Assembly: GCA_905221605.1 (NCBI GenBank)
Contig: CAJNDS010002686.1
Location: forward strand, 219,757-283,756
DNA: 64,000 nt
Reading direction: 5' to 3'
Source: Symbiodinium natans
Taxonomy: Eukaryota; Sar; Dinophyceae; Suessiales; Symbiodiniaceae
Below are positions 1-10,165 of this stretch, piece by piece. The notes beneath the pieces were generated by a model. It was not told where the DNA came from, made no database searches, and worked only from the letters and a program-made list of their open reading frames with translations. Made by a program: the position numbers and the translations under genes. How positions within the stretch are numbered: position 1 is the first letter of the stretch; each line of letters starts with the position of its first letter.

Positions 1-53
1 GAACTCCCCTTTGTTTAGTGGGCCAACCCACCTCTTCGTACCCAGCCCCGGGT

Positions 54-171
54 CTGGGAGGATCCAAAAAGTATATCCCTTAAAGGGTACTAACGAGTTA
101 CTAATTAAGAATGACCCAAACGTAGTGTAGGGCACTATTTTGTGGGGGCTCCACTTTTTGGATCCTCCCAG
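54..171. mobile_element. Short inverted-repeat element, GGATCC family
   Basis: The ends are inverted copies: CTGGGAGGATCCAAAAAGTA on the left and the reverse complement, ending GGATCCTCCCAG, on the right. The 8-bp word GGGTCTGG occurs at 50-57 and again at 172-179, which looks like a target duplication. A second copy with the same ends lies at about 29612-29757, next to a predicted exon. The body is A/T-rich and non-coding. Read as an introner or MITE-like element; the inverted ends are seen, mobility is inferred. Confidence 0.7.
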
Positions 172-1239
172 GGGTCTGGAAAGTTGGCGAGAGCATACAG
201 TAGGGTCGCGCAATCAAAACGGAAGTGGGCCCGTGGCTCTGTCTCCGTTGGAGGAGGGCTGGGCGCTGTCACCTCCTGCAGTTTAAGGTGTAGGGTTTAA
301 GTACGTAAAAGCCTCGAAATCAGCAGGTCGGTATAACACCTTCACTGAAGGGCATAAACACCAAAAGAACAGATAGTTGCGGACCCCAGGTCAAATTTAG
401 GGCTGAGACAGGGTTTAGGGTTTGTAGGGTTTCGCCAGCGAAACCTGTAAGAGAAACCCAGCGGAGGACACACTTCAGGGTTGGGGGGTGTCAAGGATTC
501 ACAGGTCTTCACAGGTCTTCACAGGTTTTCACAGGTTTTCACAGAACTTCACAGGACATTCGAAACTATTGAAAACCCAGCGACAGCCATTCAAAACCCA
601 GCGAGAGCATAATCAAAACCCAGCGAAGAGGACATTGAAAACCCAGCGAAAAGGACATTGAAAACCCAGCGAGGAACCCATAGGACTCCATGGCATGAAG
701 TTGCGGAATCGATGGAAACTTTCCAGCGCACAGGAAACTTTCCAGCGGAGCAGGTTCACATGGTAGTTTCCAGCGAAAGTGCTAGGTTTTTCCAGCGGAC
801 GATGGTGAGGGTATATATATAGACAAACAGAATCGGGCTGTTTGTGCCTCGCGTGCTGCCGCCGGACTGCTCGGGGCCTGTTTGCTGAGAACTGGCAAGG
901 GTGTAGAGTTGAGGGTTTGGGGATACACAATCGTGCTTCCGAATAAGGATACTTGTTTTTTTCTGGCTTGTTGCGGACGTTCAGGCTTTGTGGCTTTGCT
1001 TGTTGAGGAGGTTTTTGGGGGTCCTTGCAAGGCTTTTGTCGCAAACGCGTCGTTCGACGAAGCCCATTCTAGACCAAATCCAACTCCATACGCCAAACTC
1101 TAACCGATGGAGTGAGGATGCGACAGTCGGTTGCTTCTGCAGCTCTGTCATCTCGGACCTCATCGACGCGAAGGACGCAAAAACATCATCACATATTGAG
1201 TCCAGAATAACCCGAAACCCTAAGCTCGAAATCCGAAAT
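172..1239. other. Non-genic leader with degenerate tandem repeats
   Basis: No convincing gene. At 496-545 there is a run of the decamer ACAGGTCTTC and variants. At about 545-680 a 22-23 bp unit built on GACATTGAAAACCCAGCGA repeats about six times, and at 715-805 the word TTCCAGCG recurs. A possible plus-strand coding piece at about 1115-1185 (DATVGCFCSSVISDLIDAK) is open and protein-like, but its splice sites are unclear. Confidence 0.4.
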
Positions 1240-1535
1240 CCGAAACCCTAAACCCTAAACCCTAAACCCTAAACCCTGAACCCTAAACCCTGAACCCTAA
1301 ACCCTGAAGCAGAACCCAAAGCCACCGCTCCATGGGGCCTTCTTTGGAAGGGCTCTAGGTTCAGAGGTTCCGACCCAGAGGTTCGCGGAATTAGGGTTTA
1401 GGGTGTTAGGGTGTTAGGGTGTTAGGGTGTTAGGGTGTTAGGGTGTTAGGGTGTTAGGGTGTTAGGGTTTAGGGGTTGGGGTTTAGGGTTTAGGGTTTAG
1501 GGTTTAGGGTTTAGGGTTTAGGGTTTAGGGTTTAA
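1240..1535. repeat. CCCTAAA array, island, TTAGGGTG/TTTAGGG array
   Basis: CCCTAAA units at 1243-1310 are followed by about 80 bp of unique sequence, then TTAGGGTG octamers (about 1395-1465) and TTTAGGG heptamers to 1535. The C-array, island, G-array order is the pattern that surrounds exons elsewhere in the window. The island is open on both strands, so I do not assign it. Confidence 0.75.
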
Positions 1536-2160
1536 GGTTTCCAGAATCGTAGCTAAAGTGTCAGCCAGCGGAGCCCCCACCTTTTTACAGGCGCACGCGA
1601 AGGACCGTGGGAGGATCACGTGGGTCTCCCAAAGACTCAATAGGCTTCAACTCTCTCCCCCCCACTCCCGCGCCACACAAGAATGGCAGAATGTCTTGCA
1701 GCCCGGGAATTGCACATGTTTCAACGGAGTTCCCAAGCACCGGCTGCACGTAGAAAGTCCTCCGCAAGCTCCCTCTGACCGCCGGAAGAAGGGCTCAGAT
1801 CTCCCTCGAGTTGCTTTCATCCTTCGACCATCGCGTCGGTGATCCCATCCTGCCCCACATGCCCTCGGCGCAGCGGGGCGCCCCTGCGAATCGGCACCCT
1901 CGGCCTCGCCCTAAAGAAATGCCAGCCGCGGGAGTCGGGAAACAGTCACCCCTCCAAGTGTCTTCGAACCCCAGAAGTCGGGCTCGCTCCGGATCAAGGG
2001 GTCTGCCGTGCCGGTCCTGCGTCCCTGATCGGCGGCCAAGGGCGAATACCTTGGGACCAAAGGCGAACCCTAGGACTGGGGTCATTGACACCCTATGCTC
2101 CTGTATCCCCATGAAGGTATATAAGGACCCTAAAGCCCTTGTTAAAGGGCACTAGAATCC
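1536..2160. other. GC-rich segment, possible coding, unassigned
   Basis: A 600-bp GC-rich stretch is open in overlapping frames on both strands (for example 1811-2155 plus and 1795-2112 minus). The translations are rich in Arg, Pro and Ser and match nothing I recognise. It may be exon, UTR or spacer. Confidence 0.25.
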
Positions 2161-2184
2161 CCATGAGTGTATAATATGGACCCT

Positions 2185-2330
2185 AAACCCTACCCTAAAC
2201 CCTAAACCCTAAACCCTAAACCCTAAACCCTAAACCCTGAACCCTAAACCCTAAACCCTAAACCCTAAACCCTAAACCCTAAACCCTAAACCCTAAACCC
2301 TAAACCCTAAACCCTAAACCCTAAACCCTA
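2185..2330 (-). repeat. CCCTAAA array
   Basis: About 20 heptamers on the CCCTAAA strand, nearly perfect. In the minus-strand reading of gene A this is the TTTAGGG-rich start of the sequence that follows the exon at 2473-2373. Confidence 0.95.
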
Positions 2331-2372
2331 AAAAGCCCGTTTTAAAAGGGTTCATCTCCTCCCCCAAGGAAC

Positions 2373-5300
2373 AGGTCGGTATCGAAGTTGAGGAAGCGCT
2401 CGCTGTGCTGCTGCGCCTCACCGGTCACTTCCCCCAAGGCCTCATGGAGCTGCTCCATGAACTGGCAGGCTGCCTTTAGGGTTTAGGGTTTAGGGTTTAG
2501 GGTTTAGGGTTTAGGGTTTAGGGTTTAGGGTCTAGGGTCTAGGGACTGGGGTTTAGGGTTCTGAACTTCGAGACCTAGCAAGAATCACACTTTTTGCTGT
2601 TTCTTAGGAACTAAAAGTGCCCCAAAATTAAACCTTGTTTCCCAGTATCCCTAAACCCTAAACCCTAAACCCTAAACTCTAAACCCTACACCCTAAACCC
2701 TAAACCCTAAACTATCCCTAAGGCCTTGAGGTCCTCGCCCGTCTCGTCGTCCTTGTCCAAGGTTCCCATACTGCCCTCGCAGCCACCATCCTTGGGCCCC
2801 AATATGTACCCTAATAACCGTAATAATTAACCCTAATAACCCTAATAACCCTAATAACCCTAATAACCCTAATGACCCTAATGACCCTAATGACCCTAAT
2901 GACCCTAGTAACCCTAATAACCCTAATAACCCTAATAACCCTAATAACCCTAATAACCCTAATGACCCTAATAACCCTAATAACCCTAAACCCTAAACCC
3001 TAGACCCTGAACCCTTTGGGGCCGCATTGAGCCCCCAAGGATCCAGCAACACGAAGAAGGCGTCCTTCAGAGCCTTGGTAGCCCGGTAACCATCTGATAA
3101 ATAAGGGGTGCCCCTTTTTGGGCTGGCTACTGTTTAAGGGTTTAGGGTTTAGGGTTTAGGGTTTAGGGTGTAGCATTGGTCAGCTGAACGCAAAAGTGTG
3201 AAGACATGCCCACCCCGAGGCCACCCAAACAATACTCATCACGAAACCAAACCGGAGCCAGCCAAAGCCAAGCCAGCCATTCAAATTTCACATATCGAAC
3301 ATGTTCAGAGCACACTAAGATAAAACACTGCGAATGCTTGGGATATTTGCGAGTCGTGAACTCTTGCCGAACTTGAGGCGAGCTGTTGGCGATTTCTTGG
3401 GGGGGTCACTTGGGAACAGTGGCTGATTGGGACACTAGGAAGTCGGAGATCATCTGGGGCCAGAAGGCAGCGGAGGTCACTTGGGGGCAGAAGGCAAAGG
3501 ACCCCCCCCTCAGGTTTTGCGCAGGGGACGGTCTGGGCCGAAGGGCCCTCTCACAGAAAATTTCAGGGCGTGAAGAGTCTCCGCAATTGCAAAAATCAGC
3601 TCCAGGGCCTGCTTTGGCAGCTTTCTGCCAGTGGAAGTGTTTGAGGCCACCTGCTTAAGGTCCCCTACTCGCTGGAAGAGTTTAAGGCCCCAGAAGGGTT
3701 TAAGGCCGCCAGGCCAGATCCAGGGCCAGGAGCAGCACAGGGCCAGGCCAGGGCCAGGGAAAGGGTCAGGGCTAGGGCCAGGGCCAGGGCCAGGAGGGCC
3801 ACAGGGCAGGGCCAGGGCCAGGGCCAGGGTCAGGGCCAGGGCCAGGGCCAGGGCCAGGGCCAGAGCCAGGGCCAGGGCCAGGGGGAGGGGTCAGGGTCAG
3901 GGCCAGGGCCAGGGCCAGGGCCGGGTGAGGGCCAGGGCCGGCCAGCCAGGAATTGAAAAAGGACCCCTTCCTGGGGTTTAGGGTACTTTTTTCTATCTGA
4001 GACAAGCTAGACGACTCGAGCTAGGCGACCCTCTCAGGAGTGTGCCTGGCAGGCTCTGCAGCCTAGCAGAGCCTGCCGTGGTCTCGCTGAGCGCTCGACT
4101 GCGCCCGCCTACCCCAACAGAGGTGAGAGGGGTGGCGGGCGGGTTTAGGGTCCCAAGAACCAAAAAAAAAGGGTAAGGGGGGTAGCCACTGGCCTGCCAA
4201 GGAGCCGCATACCCAAAGCCGGCCCCCTTTTCTCCTTGGTAGGGCGTCAGACCTTCCTTAGCTTTGGAGTAGACCCTGGAAAAAATATACTTTTTGGTAA
4301 TAAGTAGCAATAATAGGAACCCAGAGCCAAAAAAATATTAAAGTATACAGTAGGACAACAAAACCCAGCTTCTGTGACGAAGGGGATCAAGGCAGGAGGC
4401 CCCTGGGGCAGATGCCGCCAGCTCTCCACGCCCACGACCTGAAGGGACCCTAAACCCTAAACCCTAAACTCTAAACCCTAAACCCTAAACCCTAAACCCT
4501 CAACCCTAAACCCTAAACCCTAACCCTGAAAAATTGGGCAGGTCACATCCCCTTTCCTACTGCAGTTTTCCATACAGGTATGTCAGCCATAAACTTCCCC
4601 CTTTTCGGGTTCTTTTGGGTCCTCCCCAACGTACCAGAGGTCACAGGGTCCACTACGGTACCCCCCCAAGGTACCAGGAGGTCACAAAAGAAGCTCTTCA
4701 CAAACTCCTCCCCGTCCCGCGTCCGCCCCATCTGATACTCGACGATGTCCATGGCGGCCATGCGCGTGCCAAACTTCTCGCCAATCACCTCCGACTGCAG
4801 CATCCTTGCAACGCAAGGAAAGTTAGGGAAGCGACTTGGTCGCCCCCAACATTTGAGGGGGGGGTGGGGGGCAAATGCGATAAAAGAAATTCTTGACATT
4901 GGAAACCCCCTAAAAGAAGGGTACCAGTATTTTCGAGGGTTTTCCATTCTTGTCGGGTCTGCGCCGGGTATCTGAGTATATAGGCCCGGTGCTCCTTGCC
5001 GATTCACCAGAAAGCCCGTGAGGTATGGGAAATGGAACAGAAGCCCTTCCAAGAAGGCATGGTGACGTTCACCAAGTCCGAAGACACACAACCTTGCGGT
5101 TTAGGGTTTAGGGTTTAGGGTTTAGGGTTTAGGGTTTAGGGTTTAGGGTTTAACCAATATGTACGCTATATTTCGGATCATCTACCCTGTGCTGCGACAG
5201 CTCCCATTAAGGTCATATTAGTGGCTGTCCCAATTATGGTCCCTTTTTGGATCCCTATTGTAATACGGCACCTAATATTTTAGGGTACCCCAAGAGGGAT

Positions 5301-5438
5301 CATAATTTTGACAACCACCCTAAACCCCAAGACTAAACCCTGAACCCTTTGAGGCTTCATCTCGTCCCCAAGGAACTGGAGGGAAGCTAAACCACCGAAG
5401 CGGTGTCTCCGAAAGAGCTCGTGGAAGCTCCAGAAATC
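2373..5438 (-). CDS. Multi-exon minus-strand gene A, product unknown
   Basis: Predicted exons in coding order: 5438-5377, 5092 to about 4995, 4804-4675, 4438-4365, 4275-4206, 3073-3014, 2790-2713 and 2473-2373. Phases agree for 5377 to 5092, 4675 to 4438 (GT-AG, 236 bp), 4365 to 4275 (GT-AG, 89 bp, ACA GAA GCT GG joined to G GTC TAC), 4206 to 3073 (GC-AG, 1132 bp) and 2713 to 2473. The 4995 to 4804 join is unresolved. Sample peptides are FLEGLLFHFPYLTGFL, KFGTRMAAMDIVEYQMG, VYSKAKEGLTPYQGEKGAG and AACQFMEQLHEALGEVTGEA. I recognise no domain. The acceptor of the 2473 exon is CCCTAAAG directly against the exon. Both gene ends are unknown, and it could be a continuation of the upstream glycosyltransferase gene. 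Confidence 0.6.
2818..3002 (-). repeat. Variant array CCCTAATAA / CCCTAATGA
   Basis: About 17 units of a 9-10 bp variant, CCCTAATAA with blocks of CCCTAATGA, pass into ordinary CCCTAAA at about 2985. Neighbouring units share the same variant, as expected from local amplification rather than telomerase addition. It lies in the predicted intron 3013-2791 of gene A. Confidence 0.9.
3174..4205. repeat. Long intron content with GGGCCA minisatellite (3730-3945)
   Basis: This fills the 1132-bp predicted intron of gene A. It holds short repeats of GTCACTTGGG and TTTAAGGCC (3395-3720), then about 35 copies of the hexamer AGGGCC/GGGCCA at 3730-3945, which give spurious Gly-Arg/Pro ORFs on both strands. 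The intron ends (CTTGGCAGGCC at 4206 and GGGCTACCAAG at 3074) are those of the CTTGGTAGCCC element family, so the minisatellite appears to sit inside an expanded element. Confidence 0.7.
4444..4525 (-). repeat. CCCTAAA array inside gene A intron
   Basis: Eleven or so CCCTAAA units with single variants, immediately upstream (in plus coordinates) of intron sequence ending at the exon 4438-4365. Confidence 0.9.
5098..5152 (+). repeat. TTTAGGG array
   Basis: Eight near-perfect TTTAGGG units. In minus-strand reading they are CCCTAAACC... directly before the acceptor ACCGCAAG of the exon starting at 5092. Confidence 0.9.
5220..5312. mobile_element. Short inverted-repeat element, TTATGGTCCC family
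   Basis: The left end AATTATGGTCCCTTTTTGG and the right end, containing AGAGGGATCATAATT, are imperfect inverted copies. Similar ends occur at about 17733-17790, 22293-22375, 29555-29600 and 58713-58870. Lies in an intron-like spacer of gene A. Confidence 0.55.
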
Positions 5439-5887
5439 CTCGGTTGCCCAGTACCCTAGGATTAAAAAGGGGTGCCCTTTTTTGCTTAGGGTGTAGGGTC
5501 TAGGGTCTAGGGTCTAGGGTCTAGGGTTTAGGGTTTAGGGTTTAGGGTTTAGGGCTTGTTGCTCTGGCTTTCTCTAATTTGTTCTTTCGCTTGATCCCAC
5601 TACAGAGCGCAAGCTTCAGCAATGCATAGTCTTGGAGACGCTCTAGTCAGTGAGCCTTGTCGCCTGCGCGTGCGACATTAAGCATAGCCGCAGCCAAACA
5701 CGTGAATGCGAAAGGCGTATGTGCCAGGACACTAAGCACAGACACCCTCAAACATGCCTGGTGCATTGTTTGAATTCTTAGGGTAGCCTGGATTATTTGG
5801 ATTGAGATTTTGTTGGGGTGTTTTAAAGTAACCTGGATTGTTAGAAAGGTTCGTAAATTTGGGCTAGGAATCCTAATCGTGGTAGAA

Positions 5888-6185
5888 CTGGGGATAGGGC
5901 TTGGAACCTTCATGTAAGTGGAACCAGGAATTGGGCTTGGAACCATCAAAAAAGTAGAACCGCGAAGAACCGCGAGCTAGGTTTGAAATACTCATACAAG
6001 TCGAACTGGTAATTAGCCTGGAACTTTCATATAAGTAGAATCGGGATTGGGTTTGTAAACTTCATATAAGTAGCACTGGGAATCGGGCTTGGAATTCTCA
6101 CATAAGTAGAGGTGTGGATTGGGCTCGGAACCTTTAATAAGTAGAACTGGGGACTGGGCTTGGAAGCTTCACATAAATAGAATTT
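5888..6185. repeat. Degenerate ~40-bp tandem repeat
   Basis: Seven to eight imperfect units built on GGCTTGGAACCTTCATATAA and GTAGAACTGGGAATTGG. The units differ by small indels, so the array is old. Its minus-strand translation (PSPIP..TYMK) is a by-product of the repeat. Confidence 0.8.
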
Positions 6186-6189
6186 AGAG

Positions 6190-6830
6190 CAGGGTGCATG
6201 TGTGTATGTGAACTCTTTTCTTTTCGCGCACACACTGCTGCGATGTTATTTGAAGCACTAAGTGCACTCAGCCAAGTCGTTCCAGGTGATGGCCGACCTG
6301 AGAGAATTGACAGTGGTGGAAATGTTCGCGGAAGCCCCGATATTTTGTTGAGTAGCGCACGGCGTCTTCTTCATGATTTTGGCTGCATGCCGTATCTCCC
6401 TCAGTTTTGCCAAAATGATCACTTGATAAAGGAATGCTTGATGATACTGGTTTGAGTGCTGGACTCCAAGCATTGGCGAAGGTGATCTCGATAACACGCT
6501 TCGTGGATTGGTGTCCGGTTGTAAACCTGGTAGCAAGGGCTGCTGTGTGAAAATGACAGGATCTGCTTCATGTCCTTTTCTGAGGATTTGGCGCTGTTAA
6601 GATGGTGCCACGGCTTGAGGGTCGATTTGTGCAATTCCACGTGGAGCAAGTGGATGTTCTTTCTGACCTGAGCTTTGAAGTGATGTATCTGAACTGAAAT
6701 GCTTGGGTGTCTCAACTTGCCTTCGCCTTGACTGATTGGTCCTTGACGATGCCTTGCCTGCTGCAGGAATAAAGTTGTTCTGCTTTGTACACTGATTACG
6801 TTATATGTGTGCGCCTTGACAGGATTTAGG
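6190..6830. other. Unique AT-richer segment, no gene assigned
   Basis: About 600 bp of unique sequence with lower GC than the exon islands. A plus-strand ORF at 6198-6455 and a minus-strand ORF at 6419-6715 are open, but neither resembles a family I know. The segment could be UTR or intergenic DNA between gene A and the glycosyltransferase gene. Confidence 0.3.
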
Positions 6831-7012
6831 GTTTAGGGTTTAGGGTTTAGGGTTGAGGGCTTCGGCTTCGGGCTTCGGGCTTCGGGCTTCGGGTTTCGGG
6901 TTTAGGGCTTCGGGTTTCGGGTTTAGGGGTTAGGGGTTACGGGTTAGGGTTTAGGGGTTCATAAGGCAAACTAAACCCCCCAAAACAAGGGAACAAGCTA
7001 CTACTGGGCATC

Positions 7013-10000
7013 CTAGAATCTCGGTGGCGAGCTCCCCGAAACGTCTCCTGGAACCTCTCGCGCAGAAGCCGAAAGTGTCGGGCCCTCGCAGTCGTGGATC
7101 TTCCGGCGTAGTGGAACACGAACCTTGGTACCCCAGTAACCATACTATAGTAAGGGCACCCTTTTTTGGTTGGCTACTTTCTAAGGGAGCCTTAAACTAT
7201 TACAATATAGGGCAACCTTTTTTTGGTTGGTCAATATCTCAGGGAGCCTTAAACCCCCCCCCAAAAAAAAAAGGAGAGGGGTACCACCGGGCTACCAAGG
7301 AACAGGTTCCGGCCTTCCCTCACAGAAGGGATCCTGTGGTGATTGACGCGAGGGGTTTGCAGGATCACGGTCCTTGACTTCATGCCCAATAAGTCATGCT
7401 TGAAGGCCTTAGTTGCTGAGTTCATAAGCCCCCCAAAAGGCGTACACCTTTCAGTTCTTTTGGGGATTGGAGTATGCCAAAAAGTGTAGAGTGTACTCAT
7501 TCAGCTACTAAGAGGCCACTGTCAGACAGTATTGCTCCGTCCAGTTCAAGTAGTCCTGACACGGTGGGAAGTGGTACATCTCGATGAGAAACTGCCGCGT
7601 CCACAGGCTGTTGCGGAACAAGATCGTGGCTCCATCCATCAGCTCCTCCCCTTAATCGCTCTTCATTGGGAACTACCCAAAGGCTCCAATGTAGTTCCCC
7701 TTTGGGTTAGTTATAGGGGATTTTACATAGGAGCCTTTGGGTAAGTTTAGGTTTTAGGTTTAGGTTTTGGCGGAACTAAGGAAGTCGTGACCTGACATCC
7801 CAGTGTCAAGATCTCAGCGTAAACTAGGAATGAGAAGGGCCTTCGTTTGCTGAAAGGGGCTTACAAGGAAAAAACCCAAGCCCTAAACCCCAGGCCCTCA
7901 CTGGGTCCTAGGTACGTACGCCTGTAAGGGGCAATCTCTGATTCCCGACCCTAAAGCCAGAAACCTAACACCCTAAACCCTAAACCCTAAACCCCTAAAC
8001 CCTAAACTATCCCAAATCTTCATCAGCAAGTCACGTTGAAGCGCAGGGAAGTCAGGCCAGATATCCTGTGCCCAGATGTGTGCGTCGGGGTAGGAGTCAA
8101 TGTCAAAAACGTCCTCCAGCTTCCTAGGAGTAACCCAGGAAGAAACAGGTACCCTTAAACCCTAAACCCTAAACCCTAAACCCTAAACCCTAAACCCTAA
8201 ACCCTAAACCCTAAACCCTAAACCCTAAACCCTAAACCCTAAACCCCTGGTTTGAAGGGGGTCTTGGCGCGGAAACGAAACCTTGACAAAATAGAAGAAC
8301 AATAGCCTAGTGTGGGTCCTAGCATCTGGGTCTGGTCGTACACCATGGCATCTGCATCGATCCAGAACAGGAAATCGTAGTCAGCCAGGTGAATCCTGAA
8401 ACCCTATCCCTAGACCCGAAACCCCAAAGCTCAAAGTCCAAAACCCTAAGCCCTAAACCCTAAACGCTAAACCCTGAACCCTAAAATCGAAACCCCAAGC
8501 ATGCTAGAACCCTGGCTAGGACTCTATGGGGATTCTAGGACACTGAACCTATCCCACAAGGCCCACACGGCCTGGGTTTCCAAGCTTAGAGAACGCAGGG
8601 CTTTGGGCTTAGGAATTGGAGTTTAGGGTTTCGGGTTTCAGGTTTGGGGTTTAAGGGCCCTAAACCCTAAACCCTAAGCCCTATAAACCCTAGACCCTAA
8701 ACCCTAGTTCCTAAACCCTAAACCCATTCCCAGGATCTGGATGGCATGGATTTTTGTCCAGTGAGGTACTCGCGCGCGGTCGATCACGTGGTCAAGGATG
8801 TGGAAGCCATAACCATGCCGCTCCGCATACTCAAGGTTCCCGGCTGCTGTCCTTGCCAGGATGGAGGATGGGCCCTTATACCCTTTAATAACCCTTGACC
8901 CCTTAAAAAGGGCACTTTTGTGAGGTTTAGGGCGATTATACCCTATAAAACCCCCTTAACAAGGCCCTTGATGGGGTTGATTAAGGGGATTCTATGGCCC
9001 AATAGCCATCCTGGTAGTTGCTGTCCTTAGTTCCCAGAGGCTCCAGTATACCCTTAACTAGGGCATATTTCCCTTCAATGAGAATAGGGTCCCTTGTATG
9101 CTTTAGGCAACGTCCCTTAAGGGGTATTGGAGTCTCTTGGTTCTGAGTTCATGAGCCCCTCCAAAAGTATACACTTTCAGTTCTATAGCTAAACCCTAAA
9201 CCCTAAACCCTAAACCCTAGACCCCAAACCCCAAACCCCTAAACCTTAAACCCTAAACCCCAAACCCCTAAACCCTAAATCTTAACTCCCCAAAAGGCTG
9301 TAAAGGGCACTCGTTCAGCTGCTCAGTGTCATGTTCGCATAGGACATGATTTCCTGGGAGTGCATGGTGACCTGGGCATTCAGAATCTCTGAGGTCAGCG
9401 CTCTTGGGTTTAGGGTTTAGGGTTTAGGGTTTAGGGTTTAGGGTTTAGGGTTTAGGGTTTAGGGTTTAGGGTTTAGGGTTTAGGGTTTAGGGTTCGCCTG
9501 CGCTGCTGCAAGGAAGACTGGTTCTCAACACTAGCAATCGTAGCCGCTGTATAGCCATGTAGTAGCAACAAGAATGCCAAATACATAACAATAGCGGTAC
9601 TAGTAATAACAACAGAGAACAGAAAGAAGCATCAAGATGATGATAAGACCAGGAACAACTGTCATAATAACAACAGTAAACGCAAAAACAAACGCAGTAC
9701 TAACGAAGTCGCAATCACAGCAACAAAAAGAGTAGAATAACAGAAAGAAACGCAAGAGTAGCAACAATGGGAACAGTCGCAATGGTAGTAACAAACGAAA
9801 CAACGGATGAAAGTAACAATTGTGATAATAGCAGCACAAGCAACGACATGAATAGTACATAGCCATAACAACGCGATAGTAGGAACAGGAATAGAAGAAG
9901 TACCAATGTTCGTAAGACTTGTAATGGCAGTAGTAGGGCCCTAAACCCTAAACCCTCAACCCTAAATCCTAGACCCTGGACGCTGAACCCTAAACCCCTA

Positions 10001-10164
10001 TATAAAGCCTGGACCCTAAACCCTAATTAAGCCCTAAACTCGAAACCCTAAACCCTAAACCCGTAAACCCTAAACCCAGACAATAAGGTGGCGGCAATTC
10101 CAATCCGAGGCTTGGAGCTCCCGAGCGCGTGCAGCACGCACGCGATCGCCAGAAGCAGCCGCAT
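7013..10164 (-). CDS. GT34-type glycosyltransferase (GMA12/MNN10-like), multi-exon
   Basis: Predicted exons: 10164-10076, 9402-9325, 8851-8737, 8571-8539, 8395-8320, 8123-8008, 7650-7517, 7407-7304, 7123-7013. Translation starts at ATG 10164 with a signal peptide (MRLLLAIACVLHALGSS). Family signatures in order are NLEYAERHGYGFH, HWTKIHAIQ, FWIDADAMV (the DxD metal and nucleotide-sugar site), ATILFRNSLWTRQFL, WTEQYCL and FVFHYAGRS. GT34 enzymes are secretory-pathway galactosyl-, mannosyl- or xylosyltransferases that modify glycans. Checked phases: 10076 to 9402 (GT-AG, TCT GG joined to A GCG), 8008 to 7650 (GAT A to GG GAG), 7517 to 7407 and 7304 to 7123. The junctions around 8737-8320 remain ambiguous. 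The acceptor substrate cannot be told, and the gene may extend below 7013. Confidence 0.8.
7124..7303. mobile_element. Introner of the CTTGGTAGCCCAGT family
   Basis: This 180-bp element is exactly one predicted GT-AG intron of the glycosyltransferase gene. In minus reading it runs from GTTCCTTGGTAGCCCGGTGG to GGGGTACCAAG, and its ends are inverted repeats. Relatives fill introns at 12720-12930, 26920-27049 and 3074-4205. The interior contains a C-run/A-run junction. Confidence 0.75.
7408..7516. mobile_element. Introner of the CTTAGTTGCTGAGTT family
   Basis: A 109-bp element with ends CTTAGTTGCTGAGTTCATAA and the inverted GAGTGTACTCATTCAGCTAC. It coincides with a predicted intron (donor GC, acceptor AACTAAG) of the glycosyltransferase gene. 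Related copies lie at about 9137-9336 and 54643-54878. Confidence 0.75.
8124..8319. mobile_element. Intron with CTAGGACCCAGAGTAGG-family ends and CCCTAAA core
   Basis: In minus reading the intron after the DxD exon begins GACCCACACTAGGC and ends CTGGGTTACTCCTAG. These are the ends of the family also at 14196-14302, 32758-32877, 40700-40792 and 52453-52621. A CCCTAAA array occupies 8155-8245 inside it. Confidence 0.6.
9040..9140. mobile_element. Short palindromic element, GGTATTGGAGTCTC ends
   Basis: GAGGCTCCAGTATACCCTTA at the left and TTAAGGGGTATTGGAGTCTC at the right are inverted copies about 100 bp apart. The right end recurs at about 43375-43390. It lies within the glycosyltransferase gene between exons 9402-9325 and 8851-8737. 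Confidence 0.6.
9137..9336. mobile_element. Second CTTAGTTGCTGAGTT-family copy, with CCCTAAA core
   Basis: The left end CTTGGTTCTGAGTTCATGAG and the right end CACTCGTTCAGCTGCTCAG match the 7408-7516 element. About 100 bp of CCCTAAA variants sit inside (9188-9290). The predicted exon 9402-9325 abuts its right end. Confidence 0.65.
9404..9492 (+). repeat. TTTAGGG array bordering GT34 exon 2
   Basis: Twelve TTTAGGG units. In minus reading they become CCCTAAACCCAAG, with the exon beginning at the next base (9402), so the array is the 3' end of intron 1. Confidence 0.9.
9560..9915. repeat. Low-complexity AAC/AGT-rich tract
   Basis: About 350 bp of cryptic repetition of AACAACAGTA and AGTAGCAAC words, almost T-free on the plus strand. 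It produces long hydrophobic minus-strand ORFs that are artefacts. It lies in the predicted intron 10075-9403. Confidence 0.75.
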
Positions 10165-10165
10165 G

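Noticed and set aside
3631-4005. Arg/Ala/Gly-rich and Pro/Gly-rich ORFs
   Set aside because: Products of the GGGCCA hexamer repeat inside a predicted intron.
9600-9906. Hydrophobic minus-strand ORFs resembling membrane proteins
   Set aside because: The DNA is a low-complexity AAC/AGT tract, so hydrophobicity follows from composition.
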